Shown here piece after piece: positions 24,609-33,015 of a stretch of DNA of 64,000 bases (position 1 is its first letter; every line of letters starts with the position of its first letter). Made by a program: the position numbers and the translations under genes. The stretch is taken from assembly GCF_014207845.1 (NCBI RefSeq), contig NZ_JACHLC010000001.1, positions 372,001 through 436,000 on the forward strand. The letters are read 5' to 3'. Under the pieces are notes generated by a model. That model saw only the letters and a list, made by a program, of their open reading frames with translations. It was not told where the DNA came from and searched no databases. The stretch is from Chryseobacterium shigense. GTDB lineage: Bacteria; Bacteroidota; Bacteroidia; Flavobacteriales; Weeksellaceae.

Positions 24609-25512
24609 GGGTATTCGTGTTTTTTACAAGTTCAAGGAATTGGGACTCAAGGGACAGTTTTTTCTTCGTTAAATGAGAAAGATAAATCCCTTTTTCGGTA
24701 AGTTTCTGGTTTAAGGCTGATGCAGAGACAGAAACATCTTCACGGATCTGTGCTTTGATGATCTCACCTTCGGTTTTCACGGATCTGAACCATTGAAGTT
24801 CTTCCAATGTGTTTATAAGCAACGCATTGTTATCAGCTTTTAACTCAAAATATCCGTTGTTGGCTGTCATTTCATCCACTCTTCCACAGTAAATGGAATT
24901 TCCTTCTTTCAAAACAATAACATGGCTGCAGATCTTTTCAATCTCGTCCAGAAGGTGGCTGGCAATGATAATGGTAATACCCTGTTTGGCAATATTACTG
25001 ATGATCTCCCTGATCTGGATGATTCCTTCAGGATCAAGTCCGTTGGTAGGCTCGTCAAGGATCATTACCTCGGGATTGTTCAGCATGGCTGATGCTATGG
25101 CTAAACGCTGTTTCATTCCCAAAGAATAGGTTTTGAAAGCATCTTTTTTCCTTTCCAGGAGGCCTACTGTTTTCAATACTTCATCAATTCTTGTATAAGC
25201 AGTTCCTTTGATCTCAGCTACAATTTTAAGGTTAGTTTCAGCATCCAGATAAGGGTAAAAATTAGGCTGTTCTATAATAGCTCCTATCTTTTTCAGCGTA
25301 TCAGGATCAGTGCCTTTCCTGCCAAACCAGTACCAGTCTCCGCTGGTAGGGTTAATTGTGGATAAAAGCATCCCGAATGTAGTGGATTTTCCGCTTCCGT
25401 TGGGGCCTAATAAGCCGTAAACATTTCCCTTTTCCACATCAAAGGAAATATTGTTTACTACAGTTCTCTTGAATTTTTTGGTTAAATTCTTTACTGACAA
25501 AATTTTTTCCAT
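24601..25512 (-). CDS. ABC transporter ATP-binding protein
   Basis: A 303-residue ATPase. Walker A GPNGSGKST (about 37-45), Q-loop EQPNFYPYL, signature SLGMKQRLAIA, Walker B EVMILDEPTNGLDPEG and the switch histidine in IIASHLLDEI are all intact, followed by a C-terminal regulatory extension (about 215-303) as in BcrA/NatA-type drug or sodium exporters. It is the first gene of the unit; a TTACATA-N9-TATGTAA inverted repeat lies at 25523-25545. Confidence 0.93.
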   Translation of the reverse strand: MEKILSVKNLTKKFKRTVVNNISFDVEKGNVYGLLGPNGSGKSTTFGMLLSTINPTSGDWYWFGRKGTDPDTLKKIGAIIEQPNFYPYLDAETNLKIVAEIKGTAYTRIDEVLKTVGLLERKKDAFKTYSLGMKQRLAIASAMLNNPEVMILDEPTNGLDPEGIIQIREIISNIAKQGITIIIASHLLDEIEKICSHVIVLKEGNSIYCGRVDEMTANNGYFELKADNNALLINTLEELQWFRSVKTEGEIIKAQIREDVSVSASALNQKLTEKGIYLSHLTKKKLSLESQFLELVKNTNTHA

Positions 25513-25522
25513 GTAATTTGTT

Positions 25523-25545
25523 TTACATAGTAGTAGTGTATGTAA
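25523..25545. promoter_or_regulatory. Operator-like inverted repeat before the ABC exporter
   Basis: TTACATA-N9-TATGTAA, perfect seven-base arms with centres 16 bases apart, 11 bases upstream of the ATP-binding gene. The AGTAGTAGTG centre is reminiscent of sites used by GntR/YtrA regulators of ABC exporters, but no such regulator gene is in the window. Confidence 0.5.
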
Positions 25546-25710
25546 TTAAGAGATTGTTACAGACTTTTGAAATTTTTTTAAAATGATTTAAAACCAACTA
25601 CCTCTGAATTCAATGTAATAAGATCCGGATTACCATTGTTTTATCAATGTAACTATTTGTATGGTAATAAAGACCAATTGACAAATATCTATAATCACAT
25701 TACAAAAGAT

Positions 25711-26712
25711 ATGACTATGAAAATTATTAAATGGATAAAACGTTTAGTGATGGCGCTGTTTTTAATTGTCGTTCTGCTGCTGATTGCCGGATTTATCTTT
25801 GAAAAAATAGCAAGGGCAAAAGCAGAGAAAATTCAACCTGACGGGCAGTTTGCTGAGGTTGAGAACCATAATATGCATTATCTGGAAGAAGGAAAAGGCG
25901 GTCCGACAGTCGTTTTTGAAACAGCTTTCGATCCTGCGGGACATCTGCAATGGTATCACATTCAGAAAGATCTTCCTAAAGACTATACTACGTTTTCCTA
26001 CGACAGGTCCGGAATTCTTTGGAGTGAGAGAGGAACAAATCCCAAAACAGGAGACAAAATTGCCGAAGAACTTCATACACTTCTGGAAAAATCCAAAGCT
26101 CCCAAACCTTATATTCTTGTCGGCCATTCTTTTGGAGGAATGCTTACCCGGTTTTTTGTGAAAAAATATCCGCAGGATGTTGCAGGGGTAATATTGGTAG
26201 ACAGCCAATATCCCGCTGACGAAAAATACCTGTCCCCCGAATTACACAAAATGGTTAATCAGGGCTTACCCGGAGGATTCCTGAAATTTGCAAATACATT
26301 CGGAGCGGCAAGGCTGATGTTTAAAAATATGTTCCCGCTGGAGAAGCAATACAAATATCAGAATTCACTGATGCCTGTACTGCTCTATAAAAGTGCCGAT
26401 GCTACACTGGAAGAGCAGGATCACATGAAATCTATTAAAGCGGAAGCGTCTTCCATCAACTCTTTTGGTTCAATTCCTTTGTACATTATTACTGCAGGGG
26501 ACAAAAAAAGATACGACAGTTTCATTACAGATAAAAAAATAAAAGCCGAAATGCTTGATGCATGGGATAAAATGCAGAAAGACCTCCTGAATTTATCCAC
26601 CGACAGCAAACAGATCATTGTACCTGTTGGCGGGCACTATATCAATCAGGATCAGCCGAAGGTTATAGAAGAAGCCGTAAATGCTATGGTTAAAAAAGTT
26701 ACGGATAAATAA
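25711..26712 (+). CDS. Alpha/beta hydrolase, membrane anchored
   Basis: A 333-residue protein from ATG 25711; a second Met is at 25717, and the frame's TTG at 25636 is unlikely. A single N-terminal membrane segment (about 13-33) precedes an alpha/beta hydrolase domain with the nucleophile elbow GHSFGG, the early YDRSG motif and a late catalytic histidine in VPVGGHYINQDQP. The substrate is unknown; esterases, lipases and haloperoxidase-like enzymes share this layout. It stands alone, divergent from the ABC exporter. Confidence 0.88.
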   Translation: MTMKIIKWIKRLVMALFLIVVLLLIAGFIFEKIARAKAEKIQPDGQFAEVENHNMHYLEEGKGGPTVVFETAFDPAGHLQWYHIQKDLPKDYTTFSYDRSGILWSERGTNPKTGDKIAEELHTLLEKSKAPKPYILVGHSFGGMLTRFFVKKYPQDVAGVILVDSQYPADEKYLSPELHKMVNQGLPGGFLKFANTFGAARLMFKNMFPLEKQYKYQNSLMPVLLYKSADATLEEQDHMKSIKAEASSINSFGSIPLYIITAGDKKRYDSFITDKKIKAEMLDAWDKMQKDLLNLSTDSKQIIVPVGGHYINQDQPKVIEEAVNAMVKKVTDK

Positions 26713-26806
26713 AAAATACCTTCCTTCCTGTTTTTTCCTTTACAGCATCAGACGGGTTCAGGTTAAACTTTACTGTATTTTCAATAGATTTTTAAGATTA
26801 AAATAT

Positions 26807-26814
26807 TAAATTTG
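26807..26814 (+). promoter_or_regulatory. -7 element of the AAA ATPase/FAD oxidase unit
   Basis: TAAATTTG, an exact match to the Bacteroidota -7 element, 20 bases before the ATG at 26835. The -33 partner is weak. Confidence 0.5.
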
Positions 26815-26834
26815 ATAGAATTAATCGGTAGTTT

Positions 26835-28199
26835 ATGAAGTTAATTGAGTTAGCTAAAGAGCTGAATGTTTCCGCAGAAGCCATCAAAAGGTTTATCCAG
26901 GATTTCGATCTTGAACTGGGTGTCTGCATCAGTACAAACTTTGAAGTGAAAGAAGATTTCGAGAAGTTTGCCCGTGAGAATCTGGATTTTTTAAAGCTTT
27001 ATGAAAAAGATCTGGACAAAAATAAAACACTGGAACAGATTGCTGAAGTAATCAATCAGCCTAAAGAAAAAATAGAAGAAGCAATTAAGGAAAACAACCC
27101 CAATATCTTCGATAACGGTTTTTTCCGTTCATCAATTTCAAGTTATGGTATTGATAATAAACTGGGTGGAAATTACCAGTTCGTCTATGATTATTTCGGG
27201 CAGAAAACCAGCCTGAAACAGAGAGATTTTATCGGATACAGAGATTTGTTTTTCTATATATCAGGCGTTTTAGAACCCTTCTTAAATCCTCAGCAGATCA
27301 AAGACTGGGGTATTCATAAACCGGCAGGAATCGTTTTGTACGGACCTCCGGGAAGCGGAAAAATATTCTGGGCCACCAAAATTGCTGAAATTATCGGCTA
27401 CCAGTTTAAGGAAGTTAAAAAACATTACCTGGGAACCTCTTTCATAGACGGAAATAAAACCAATTTCAATGATTTTCTCCTCACCATGATGAAAGAAGAA
27501 AAAGTCCTTCTTTTCCTTGAAGATTTTGATGAGATCATGATGGAAAGGAGGGCAGAAACCGATATTGCCTCCTGTAATCTGGAAACCCAGGAGCTGATCC
27601 TGCATTACATCGGGAAATTTGAAAAAGAAGAACTGCTGATGGTAGGGTCTGCAAACTCCGTTTCAGAGATTGATGAAGAAATTCTTGCTCCGGGAAGATT
27701 TGATGTAATGATTCCCATATTCCCGCCTAATGCTGCGGAACGTTCAGAGATCATTCTTTATGCGATGACCAGTGAACTTGAAGAAAATTCCCTTCTGTAT
27801 AAAATTCTTAAAAAGAACAAAGCCGATAAAGTTCCGTTCTGGCATGAAGTCTCATCCAAAATGAAGGCATTCAGTAATACCATGCTGATAGATTTCACCC
27901 AGAGTCTTAAAAAACGCCTTAAAAATCAGTATCAGCGAACAAGAGATGAAAACCTGAAGATCGATCAGCACCTTTTGGAAGCAGCATTAAGAGATGCCGC
28001 AGGTAAACTCACCGAAGAATACCTTGAACAGGTCGCAAGATTCCTGGCAGATACTATTATCAATAATTTCGATGAATTTAAATTCAGGATTCAGGCCCTG
28101 AAAAAAGAGCTGGATACCTATAAAGCTGTTGAAGAGCCAAGAAGGGCAATCGGATTCCAGCATAATGGGGAAGAAGGTGAGGAAACCGGCCAGGGATAA
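26835..28199 (+). CDS. AAA ATPase with IF2-N-like start and altered Walker A
   Basis: A 454-residue cytoplasmic protein. Residues 1-85 contain two short helical units like the IF2 N-terminal module (LIELAKELNVSAEAIKRFI, then KTLEQIAEVINQPKEKIEEA). An AAA domain follows (about 140-320): Walker A GPPGSGK at about 172-178 is followed by Ile instead of Thr/Ser, Walker B is LLFLEDFDE, and an arginine-finger region APGRFD is present. A helical tail ends in an acidic stretch. The missing Walker A hydroxyl may weaken magnesium binding. The next gene, an FAD oxidase, starts 35 bases later. The function is unknown. Confidence 0.85.
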   Translation: MKLIELAKELNVSAEAIKRFIQDFDLELGVCISTNFEVKEDFEKFARENLDFLKLYEKDLDKNKTLEQIAEVINQPKEKIEEAIKENNPNIFDNGFFRSSISSYGIDNKLGGNYQFVYDYFGQKTSLKQRDFIGYRDLFFYISGVLEPFLNPQQIKDWGIHKPAGIVLYGPPGSGKIFWATKIAEIIGYQFKEVKKHYLGTSFIDGNKTNFNDFLLTMMKEEKVLLFLEDFDEIMMERRAETDIASCNLETQELILHYIGKFEKEELLMVGSANSVSEIDEEILAPGRFDVMIPIFPPNAAERSEIILYAMTSELEENSLLYKILKKNKADKVPFWHEVSSKMKAFSNTMLIDFTQSLKKRLKNQYQRTRDENLKIDQHLLEAALRDAAGKLTEEYLEQVARFLADTIINNFDEFKFRIQALKKELDTYKAVEEPRRAIGFQHNGEEGEETGQG

Positions 28200-28234
28200 T
28201 TTTGGGCTGAGAAATTAAATATTACTTATTACTC

Positions 28235-29341
28235 ATGAACAGCGTCTGGGAACTCGAAACCTTTTACAGAAAAAGAGATATCATCATTATCGGTGCCGGA
28301 TTTTCCGGCCTTTGGACCGCCATATCCATCAAAGAGAAATATCCGGAAAAATCAGTTTTAATCATTGAAAGAAATACCATTCCGTTGGGAGCTTCAACCC
28401 GGAATGCAGGTTTTGCATGCTTCGGAAGCTTAACGGAAGTCATTGCAGATGCTCAGAAAATGGGCTGGGAAAAGACATTAGATCTGGTTAAGATGAGGTT
28501 TGAAGGACTTCAGAAGATCAGAAAATATTTTAAAGATGACGAAATAGATTTTGAACTGAGCGGAGGGTATGAAATTTTAAATGATGATAAACCCTTACAG
28601 GAATTGGATATTGTAAATGAAAAGCTGAAAACGGTAACCGGGCTCGATAAAACGTACTTTCTGAATCAGGAGAAGATCAAAGAATTCGGGCTTGGAAAAT
28701 CTGAATTTCTCATTGAAAATCCCTGTGAAGGAAGTCTGCACTCAGGAAAGCTATTACAGAAGCTTTTGGAAAAGTGCCACGAACATAAAGTAGAATTTCT
28801 TTTTGGAACAGAAGTGAAAACCGTTGATGAAAACGCTGGCGAAATTGAAGTCCGTTTTTCAGGGAATCTTTCTGTAAAAGCAGATAAAATAATCTATTGC
28901 ACCAATGCATTCAGTTCAGAATTTCTTGAAAAAGAGGAGATTATTCCTGCACGCGGACAGATTCTTTTAACAGAACCGGTTGTTGGATTAAAGCTTAAAG
29001 GAACCTTCCATTATGATGAAGGATTTTATTATTTCAGAAATCTGGGAAACAGGATACTTTTGGGAGGAGGCCGGAATCAGGATTTCAGAGCAGAAGAAAC
29101 CACAGCTTTTGAAACCACGGAATTTCTGCAGAACCATCTGGAAAATTTTTTAAAAGAAGTTATTCTGCCCGATCAGGATTTTAAGATTGCACTTCGCTGG
29201 TCAGGAATTATGGCTATGGGCTCGGAAAAAACACCTATCGTAAAACAGCTCTCGGAAAGACAGTTCTGTGCAGTAAGGCTTTCAGGAATGGGCGTAGCGC
29301 TGGCCCCGAAAATAGGAGATATTGTAGCTGAAATGATTTGA
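28235..29341 (+). CDS. FAD-dependent amino-acid oxidase-like protein
   Basis: A 368-residue DAO-family flavoprotein. The dinucleotide-binding motif GAGFSGLWTA (about 20-29) is followed by the ERNTIPLGASTRNAGFACFGS segment split here as ERN..GAST..NAG, typical of glycine/D-amino-acid oxidases. The C-terminal LRWSGIMAMG and RLSGMGVALAP parts close the FAD site. No signal peptide. It probably oxidises a small amine or amino acid; the substrate cannot be read from the sequence. The next gene starts 15 bases later. Confidence 0.9.
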   Translation: MNSVWELETFYRKRDIIIIGAGFSGLWTAISIKEKYPEKSVLIIERNTIPLGASTRNAGFACFGSLTEVIADAQKMGWEKTLDLVKMRFEGLQKIRKYFKDDEIDFELSGGYEILNDDKPLQELDIVNEKLKTVTGLDKTYFLNQEKIKEFGLGKSEFLIENPCEGSLHSGKLLQKLLEKCHEHKVEFLFGTEVKTVDENAGEIEVRFSGNLSVKADKIIYCTNAFSSEFLEKEEIIPARGQILLTEPVVGLKLKGTFHYDEGFYYFRNLGNRILLGGGRNQDFRAEETTAFETTEFLQNHLENFLKEVILPDQDFKIALRWSGIMAMGSEKTPIVKQLSERQFCAVRLSGMGVALAPKIGDIVAEMI

Positions 29342-29356
29342 TATGCAACACAAACG

Positions 29357-30394
29357 ATGAAAAAAACACTACTCATTTTTGGCTTGGCTTGTTCAGTCCT
29401 TTGCTTTTCGCAGAAAAAAGAAATGACTGCCGCATTTAAAGCCAAAAACTATAAAGAAGCCGTTTCCTTAGGACAAAAAGTGCTTGAAACCAATCCGTCT
29501 GATTTTGAAGCGAACCTTATCATATCCGCATCCTATAACAGTCTTGGAGATTTTCAGAATGCCCTTCCGTATTCAAAGAAGCTTGAAAGTACAGCAGAGA
29601 GTGATGAACAGAAAAGTTGGATGTTGATGCAGGTAATGATGGCGAATTATGGATTGGGCAATAAAGAAATTTCAAAAAAATATTACGATAAGGCAAAAAG
29701 CATTAAAGGACCTGAAAAAGCCGTGTTGGAGCTGGATCATTTAGGAAAATATCTTGGCTTCGACAGTTTTTATGATCAGTGGATTACGGTGGAAACTGAA
29801 AATATGATATTTCATTTTGATCCTTCCATCAGCCAGGAAACAAGAAATAAAATGGTGAAAAGCCGGCAGAAAGCCTTTGCAAAAGTCAATGAATTTTTTG
29901 AAGCAAAACTGCCAAAGAAAATTGATTTTTTTGTCTGGGGTTCCAATGAAGTATATAACCGGTTTTTGAAGCATAATCTAGGATTCACTCTGGCCAATTA
30001 TTGCGTTTCCCATAACAGGCTGAATCAGACTGCCGGACATGAAATTGCCCATAATCTCAGTTTCTGGCGAGGACAAAGGGAAAAGACCACCACAGAATTT
30101 ATCAATGAAGGAATAGGCGTCTGCTTCGATCTGAATGAGAATGATAAACTTGAAGCTGCCAGGCAGGCCCACAAAAAAAATCCTATAGACATAAAAAAAG
30201 TATGGGCAGAAAACCAGAAAGTTAGCAGTGAAGTTTTATATCCCGTTTCAGGAGCGTTTGTGCAGTTTTTAATTGACTATGATAAAGTCAAATTTATTGA
30301 ACTGAATCATAACCAAACCTATGAGAATGCAAAGAACATCTACGGAGACAAAATAGATACTCTGATCGAAAATTTTATGGCCCGGTTAAAATAA
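29357..30394 (+). CDS. Exported TPR protein with HEIAH gluzincin motif
   Basis: A 345-residue protein with a signal peptide (MKKTLLIFGLACSVLCFSQ). Residues 25-115 form two or three tetratricopeptide-like helical hairpins; the rest has a metalloprotease-like core with HEIAH (about 228-232) and a downstream glutamate in EFINEGIG (about 249-256), the HExxH plus E arrangement of gluzincins. It may be a periplasmic zinc peptidase; the family is not one I can name securely. It is transcribed with the FAD oxidase and the frameshifted gene at 30402. Confidence 0.8.
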   Translation: MKKTLLIFGLACSVLCFSQKKEMTAAFKAKNYKEAVSLGQKVLETNPSDFEANLIISASYNSLGDFQNALPYSKKLESTAESDEQKSWMLMQVMMANYGLGNKEISKKYYDKAKSIKGPEKAVLELDHLGKYLGFDSFYDQWITVETENMIFHFDPSISQETRNKMVKSRQKAFAKVNEFFEAKLPKKIDFFVWGSNEVYNRFLKHNLGFTLANYCVSHNRLNQTAGHEIAHNLSFWRGQREKTTTEFINEGIGVCFDLNENDKLEAARQAHKKNPIDIKKVWAENQKVSSEVLYPVSGAFVQFLIDYDKVKFIELNHNQTYENAKNIYGDKIDTLIENFMARLK

Positions 30395-30401
30395 AAGCAG
30401 T

Positions 30402-30706
30402 ATGGATAAATACAAATACACCATTCTTTTTCAATAATAACAATTCCTCTGGCAGCTTTAGCAGTACTTTTTGGAGGAGGAGGGCATGGGACTTATTTCC
30501 CTTTACTGGCTATATTTCCATTTAGCCTGTTGGGAACTTTTTTTAATGAAAAAATATCTTTACTGATCGGAATCATACAGTTACCTGTTTATGGTTTTTT
30601 AATGGACAGGTTTAATACAAAAAAAGTACTTCCTTTTATTATTTCAGTGCATGTTATATGTATGTGTATTGTTTTTATATTGAAAAGAGAAGACTTTTTT
30701 AGTTAA
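30402..30706 (+). pseudogene. Frameshifted small membrane protein gene
   Basis: From ATG 30402 the frame reads MDKYKYTILF and then hits stops. One extra T in the run at 30427-30431 (five T) restores a frame of 101 codons: it continues SIITIPLAALAVLFGGGGHG and runs with three hydrophobic segments to a stop at 30704-30706. The length becomes an exact multiple of three. This is either a homopolymer deletion in the genome, phase variation at the T tract, or a sequencing error. It lies eight bases after the TPR/gluzincin gene. Confidence 0.75.
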
Positions 30707-31008
30707 TCATTTTTCCACCAATTCATAATGTCATCTGTTATTTTATCCGAATCAAATTCATTTAAATACAGACCATAAGCCACTACAAGTTCCGATTCAA
30801 TTATTGTTTTCATTTTTTCGGAACTGATATCATTTTCTAATTGTTGCAGCAGTTTTTCTGCCAAATAATTAAAGCTGTTTTTAGAAGCCCCTCCAATAAG
30901 GTTCATTGAATAGATAAGCTTTTCCAGTCTGGCTATACGTGCGTTACGTTCATTGATGATAATGTTCATTTCATTGATATCCTTATATAAATATATTGAA
31001 TTATTCAT
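30703..31008 (-). CDS. Hypothetical helical protein
   Basis: A 101-residue all-helical soluble protein with a heptad-like centre ([17 protein letters not shown]) and an acidic C terminus ending WWKND. A second Met start lies at codon 14 (30969). Its stop overlaps the end of the frameshifted gene by four bases. I do not recognise the family. The start lies only about 60 bases from the start of prfB, so the two are divergent. Confidence 0.65.
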   Translation of the reverse strand: MNNSIYLYKDINEMNIIINERNARIARLEKLIYSMNLIGGASKNSFNYLAEKLLQQLENDISSEKMKTIIESELVVAYGLYLNEFDSDKITDDIMNWWKND

Positions 31009-31047
31009 TACTCATCAAACACTATTCATTACTCATAATTTTATCCG

Positions 31048-31055
31048 TATTTTTG
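31048..31055 (+). promoter_or_regulatory. -7 element before prfB
   Basis: TATTTTTG, a match to TAnnTTTG, 15 bases upstream of the GTG at 31070. It would give a leader of fewer than ten bases and supports GTG 31070 over the longer frame, since the upstream ATG codons lie before this element. Confidence 0.5.
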
Positions 31056-31069
31056 CAAAAAACAATTTC

Positions 31070-32182
31070 GTGATCAACAACGACCAGATAAAAGAAGTTC
31101 AGTCCAGAATCGGCGACTTATATAAATACCTTCAGATAGAAAAAAAGAAGATAGAAATATCCAATGATGATGAAAAAACCGCTGCCCCTGAATTTTGGGA
31201 TAATCCTAAAGAAGCAGAAGTATTTCTGAAGCAGCTCCGTTCCAAAAAGAAGTGGGTGGAAGATTATGAAGAAATAAGTACCCAGTTTGAAGATCTGCAG
31301 GTTCTTGCAGAATTTGCCAAAGAAGATCCGGACTCTGAAAAAGAACTTGATGAAACATTCCCGCAGCTTGTAGAAAAAATAGAAGACCTGGAATTTAAAA
31401 ATATGCTTTCCAATGAAGGAGATGAGCTTTCCGCAGTCCTTCAGATCACTGCCGGAGCCGGTGGTACGGAAAGTTGCGACTGGGCTTCCATGCTGATGAG
31501 AATGTATACCATGTGGGCAGAAAAACAGGGCTATAAAATCCGTGAGCTTAACTTTCAGGAAGGAGATGTAGCCGGAGTAAAAACCGTTACCCTTGAAATA
31601 GACGGTGAATATGCTTTCGGGTATCTGAAAGGAGAGAACGGTGTACACAGGCTGGTAAGAATTTCACCTTTTGACAGTAATGCAAAGCGCCATACGAGCT
31701 TTGTTTCCGTATATGTATATCCTTTGGTAGACGATACTATCGAAATTAATATTAATCCTGCCGATATTTCATTCGAAACGATGAGATCTTCCGGAGCCGG
31801 AGGGCAGAACGTAAACAAGGTGGAAACAGCCGTACGTCTTCGTCATGCGCCAACAGGAATTATCATTGAAAACTCTGAGTCCCGTTCCCAGCTTCAGAAC
31901 AAGGAAAAAGCCATGCAGCTCCTTCGCTCAAGACTTTATGAAATGGAGCTTGAAGCACGCATGAAAGCAAGAAACGAGATAGAAGCCAATAAAATGAAAA
32001 TAGAGTGGGGCAGCCAGATCCGAAACTACGTGATGCATCCGTATAAACTGGTGAAAGATGTCCGCTCTGCTCATGAAACCTCAGATGTGGATTCTGTGAT
32101 GAACGGAAATATCACGCCATTCCTGAAAGCCTTCCTGATGGCCGATGGTACTGCGGTTTCAGATGATGATCTGGATTTGTAA
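31070..32182 (+). CDS. prfB: Peptide chain release factor 2
   Basis: It releases the finished chain at UGA and UAA. With the GTG start the product has 370 residues. The peptide anticodon SPF ([14 protein letters not shown]) marks RF2 rather than RF1, and the catalytic GGQ is in [17 protein letters not shown]. The longer frame to 30953 adds a segment ([13 protein letters not shown]) translated from intergenic repeats. Where many bacteria have an in-frame UGA and a programmed +1 frameshift, this gene reads straight through (KYLQIEKKK), so that feedback loop is absent. Confidence 0.95.
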   Translation: MINNDQIKEVQSRIGDLYKYLQIEKKKIEISNDDEKTAAPEFWDNPKEAEVFLKQLRSKKKWVEDYEEISTQFEDLQVLAEFAKEDPDSEKELDETFPQLVEKIEDLEFKNMLSNEGDELSAVLQITAGAGGTESCDWASMLMRMYTMWAEKQGYKIRELNFQEGDVAGVKTVTLEIDGEYAFGYLKGENGVHRLVRISPFDSNAKRHTSFVSVYVYPLVDDTIEININPADISFETMRSSGAGGQNVNKVETAVRLRHAPTGIIIENSESRSQLQNKEKAMQLLRSRLYEMELEARMKARNEIEANKMKIEWGSQIRNYVMHPYKLVKDVRSAHETSDVDSVMNGNITPFLKAFLMADGTAVSDDDLDL

Positions 32183-32223
32183 AATATCATGTCTGTATTT
32201 TAGTTAAAATCTTATAATTAATT

Positions 32224-32253
32224 TTTGTTTCAGACTTTTTACACTTACTTTTG
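32224..32253 (+). promoter_or_regulatory. Promoter of the DedA gene
   Basis: TTTG at 32224-32227, an 18-base spacer and TACTTTTG at 32246-32253, a strong match to the Bacteroidota consensus. The start codon is 17 bases downstream. Confidence 0.75.
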
Positions 32254-32269
32254 TTGTTAATCGTTATAT

Positions 32270-32965
32270 ATGGAAGATTTCAATAGCTGGAAAGATTTAC
32301 TGAATCCTGAGTTTTATATTAAAATGGGAGGATTCTGGCTTATTTTATTTATTATTTTTGCCGAAACAGGCCTTTTTGTAGGATTTTTTCTACCAGGAGA
32401 TTCATTACTGTTCGTATCCGGAATTTATGCTGTTGAAATTATCAAAGAGACTTTCGGCTCCACAGGGAGCGATTTCCTGGATACAACCATTCTGGCTTCA
32501 TGTGTAGCGCTTGCTGCAATTATCGGAAACGAGATCGGCTATTATTTCGGAGTGAAAACAGGCCCTGCTTTATATAAAAGACAGGATAGCATGTTATTCA
32601 AGAAAAAATACCTGTATCAGGCACATGATTTCTTTGAAAAACATGGGGCGCTGGCAATCATTATGGCAAGATTTTTACCGGTAGTAAGAACTTTTACGCC
32701 AATTGTTGCAGGTATTGTAAAAATGGACAAAAAAGAATTCTTAAGAGATAATATTATAGGAGCGGTTCTTTGGTCATTCGTCCTGATCTTTGCCGGACAT
32801 TATCTGGACAAGCTTTTCCAGGAGCAGTTCGGAATTAATCTGAAAGAGAAACTGGAACTTATTATCATTGTCATTGTTCTGATAACAACCCTTCCGGTAA
32901 TCATCAAATTTGTTTTCGGTAAAAAAGAAGATTTCTCGAAATACGAAGACAAGGATTTTGAGTAA
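32270..32965 (+). CDS. DedA family membrane protein
   Basis: A 231-residue inner-membrane protein. The E/D-containing segment FIIFAETGLFVGFFLPGDSL, GNEIGYYFG and the arginine motif ARFLPVVRTFTPIVAG are the DedA hallmarks. Members such as UptA and PopT are now linked to lipid scrambling or recycling, including undecaprenyl phosphate; which lipid this one handles cannot be told. A monocistronic unit with its own promoter and terminator. Confidence 0.93.
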   Translation: MEDFNSWKDLLNPEFYIKMGGFWLILFIIFAETGLFVGFFLPGDSLLFVSGIYAVEIIKETFGSTGSDFLDTTILASCVALAAIIGNEIGYYFGVKTGPALYKRQDSMLFKKKYLYQAHDFFEKHGALAIIMARFLPVVRTFTPIVAGIVKMDKKEFLRDNIIGAVLWSFVLIFAGHYLDKLFQEQFGINLKEKLELIIIVIVLITTLPVIIKFVFGKKEDFSKYEDKDFE

Positions 32966-32986
32966 AAGATTTAACAAAAAATATAT

Positions 32987-33015
32987 ATAACCTGCTTTTG
33001 GCGGGTTATTTTTTT
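32987..33015. terminator. Terminator downstream of the DedA gene
   Basis: ATAACCTGC (32987-32995) pairs with GCGGGTTAT (33001-33009) with one T-G wobble, a five-base loop and a T run. It overlaps the 3' end of the convergent hydrolase gene. Confidence 0.75.

Noticed and set aside
26720-26770. On the minus strand a stretch with AACCTGA..ATGC..AAGGAA looks like the 3' part of a TPP riboswitch.
   Set aside because: The essential 5' half (CTGAGA and its paired arm) is not present nearby, and no gene follows on that strand. At most it is a decayed remnant.
30953-31069. N-terminal extension of RF2 from ATG 30953.
   Set aside because: The extension (with [13 protein letters not shown]) is translated from an ATTCATTACTCATCA-type intergenic repeat, lies before a good -7 element and does not resemble RF2.
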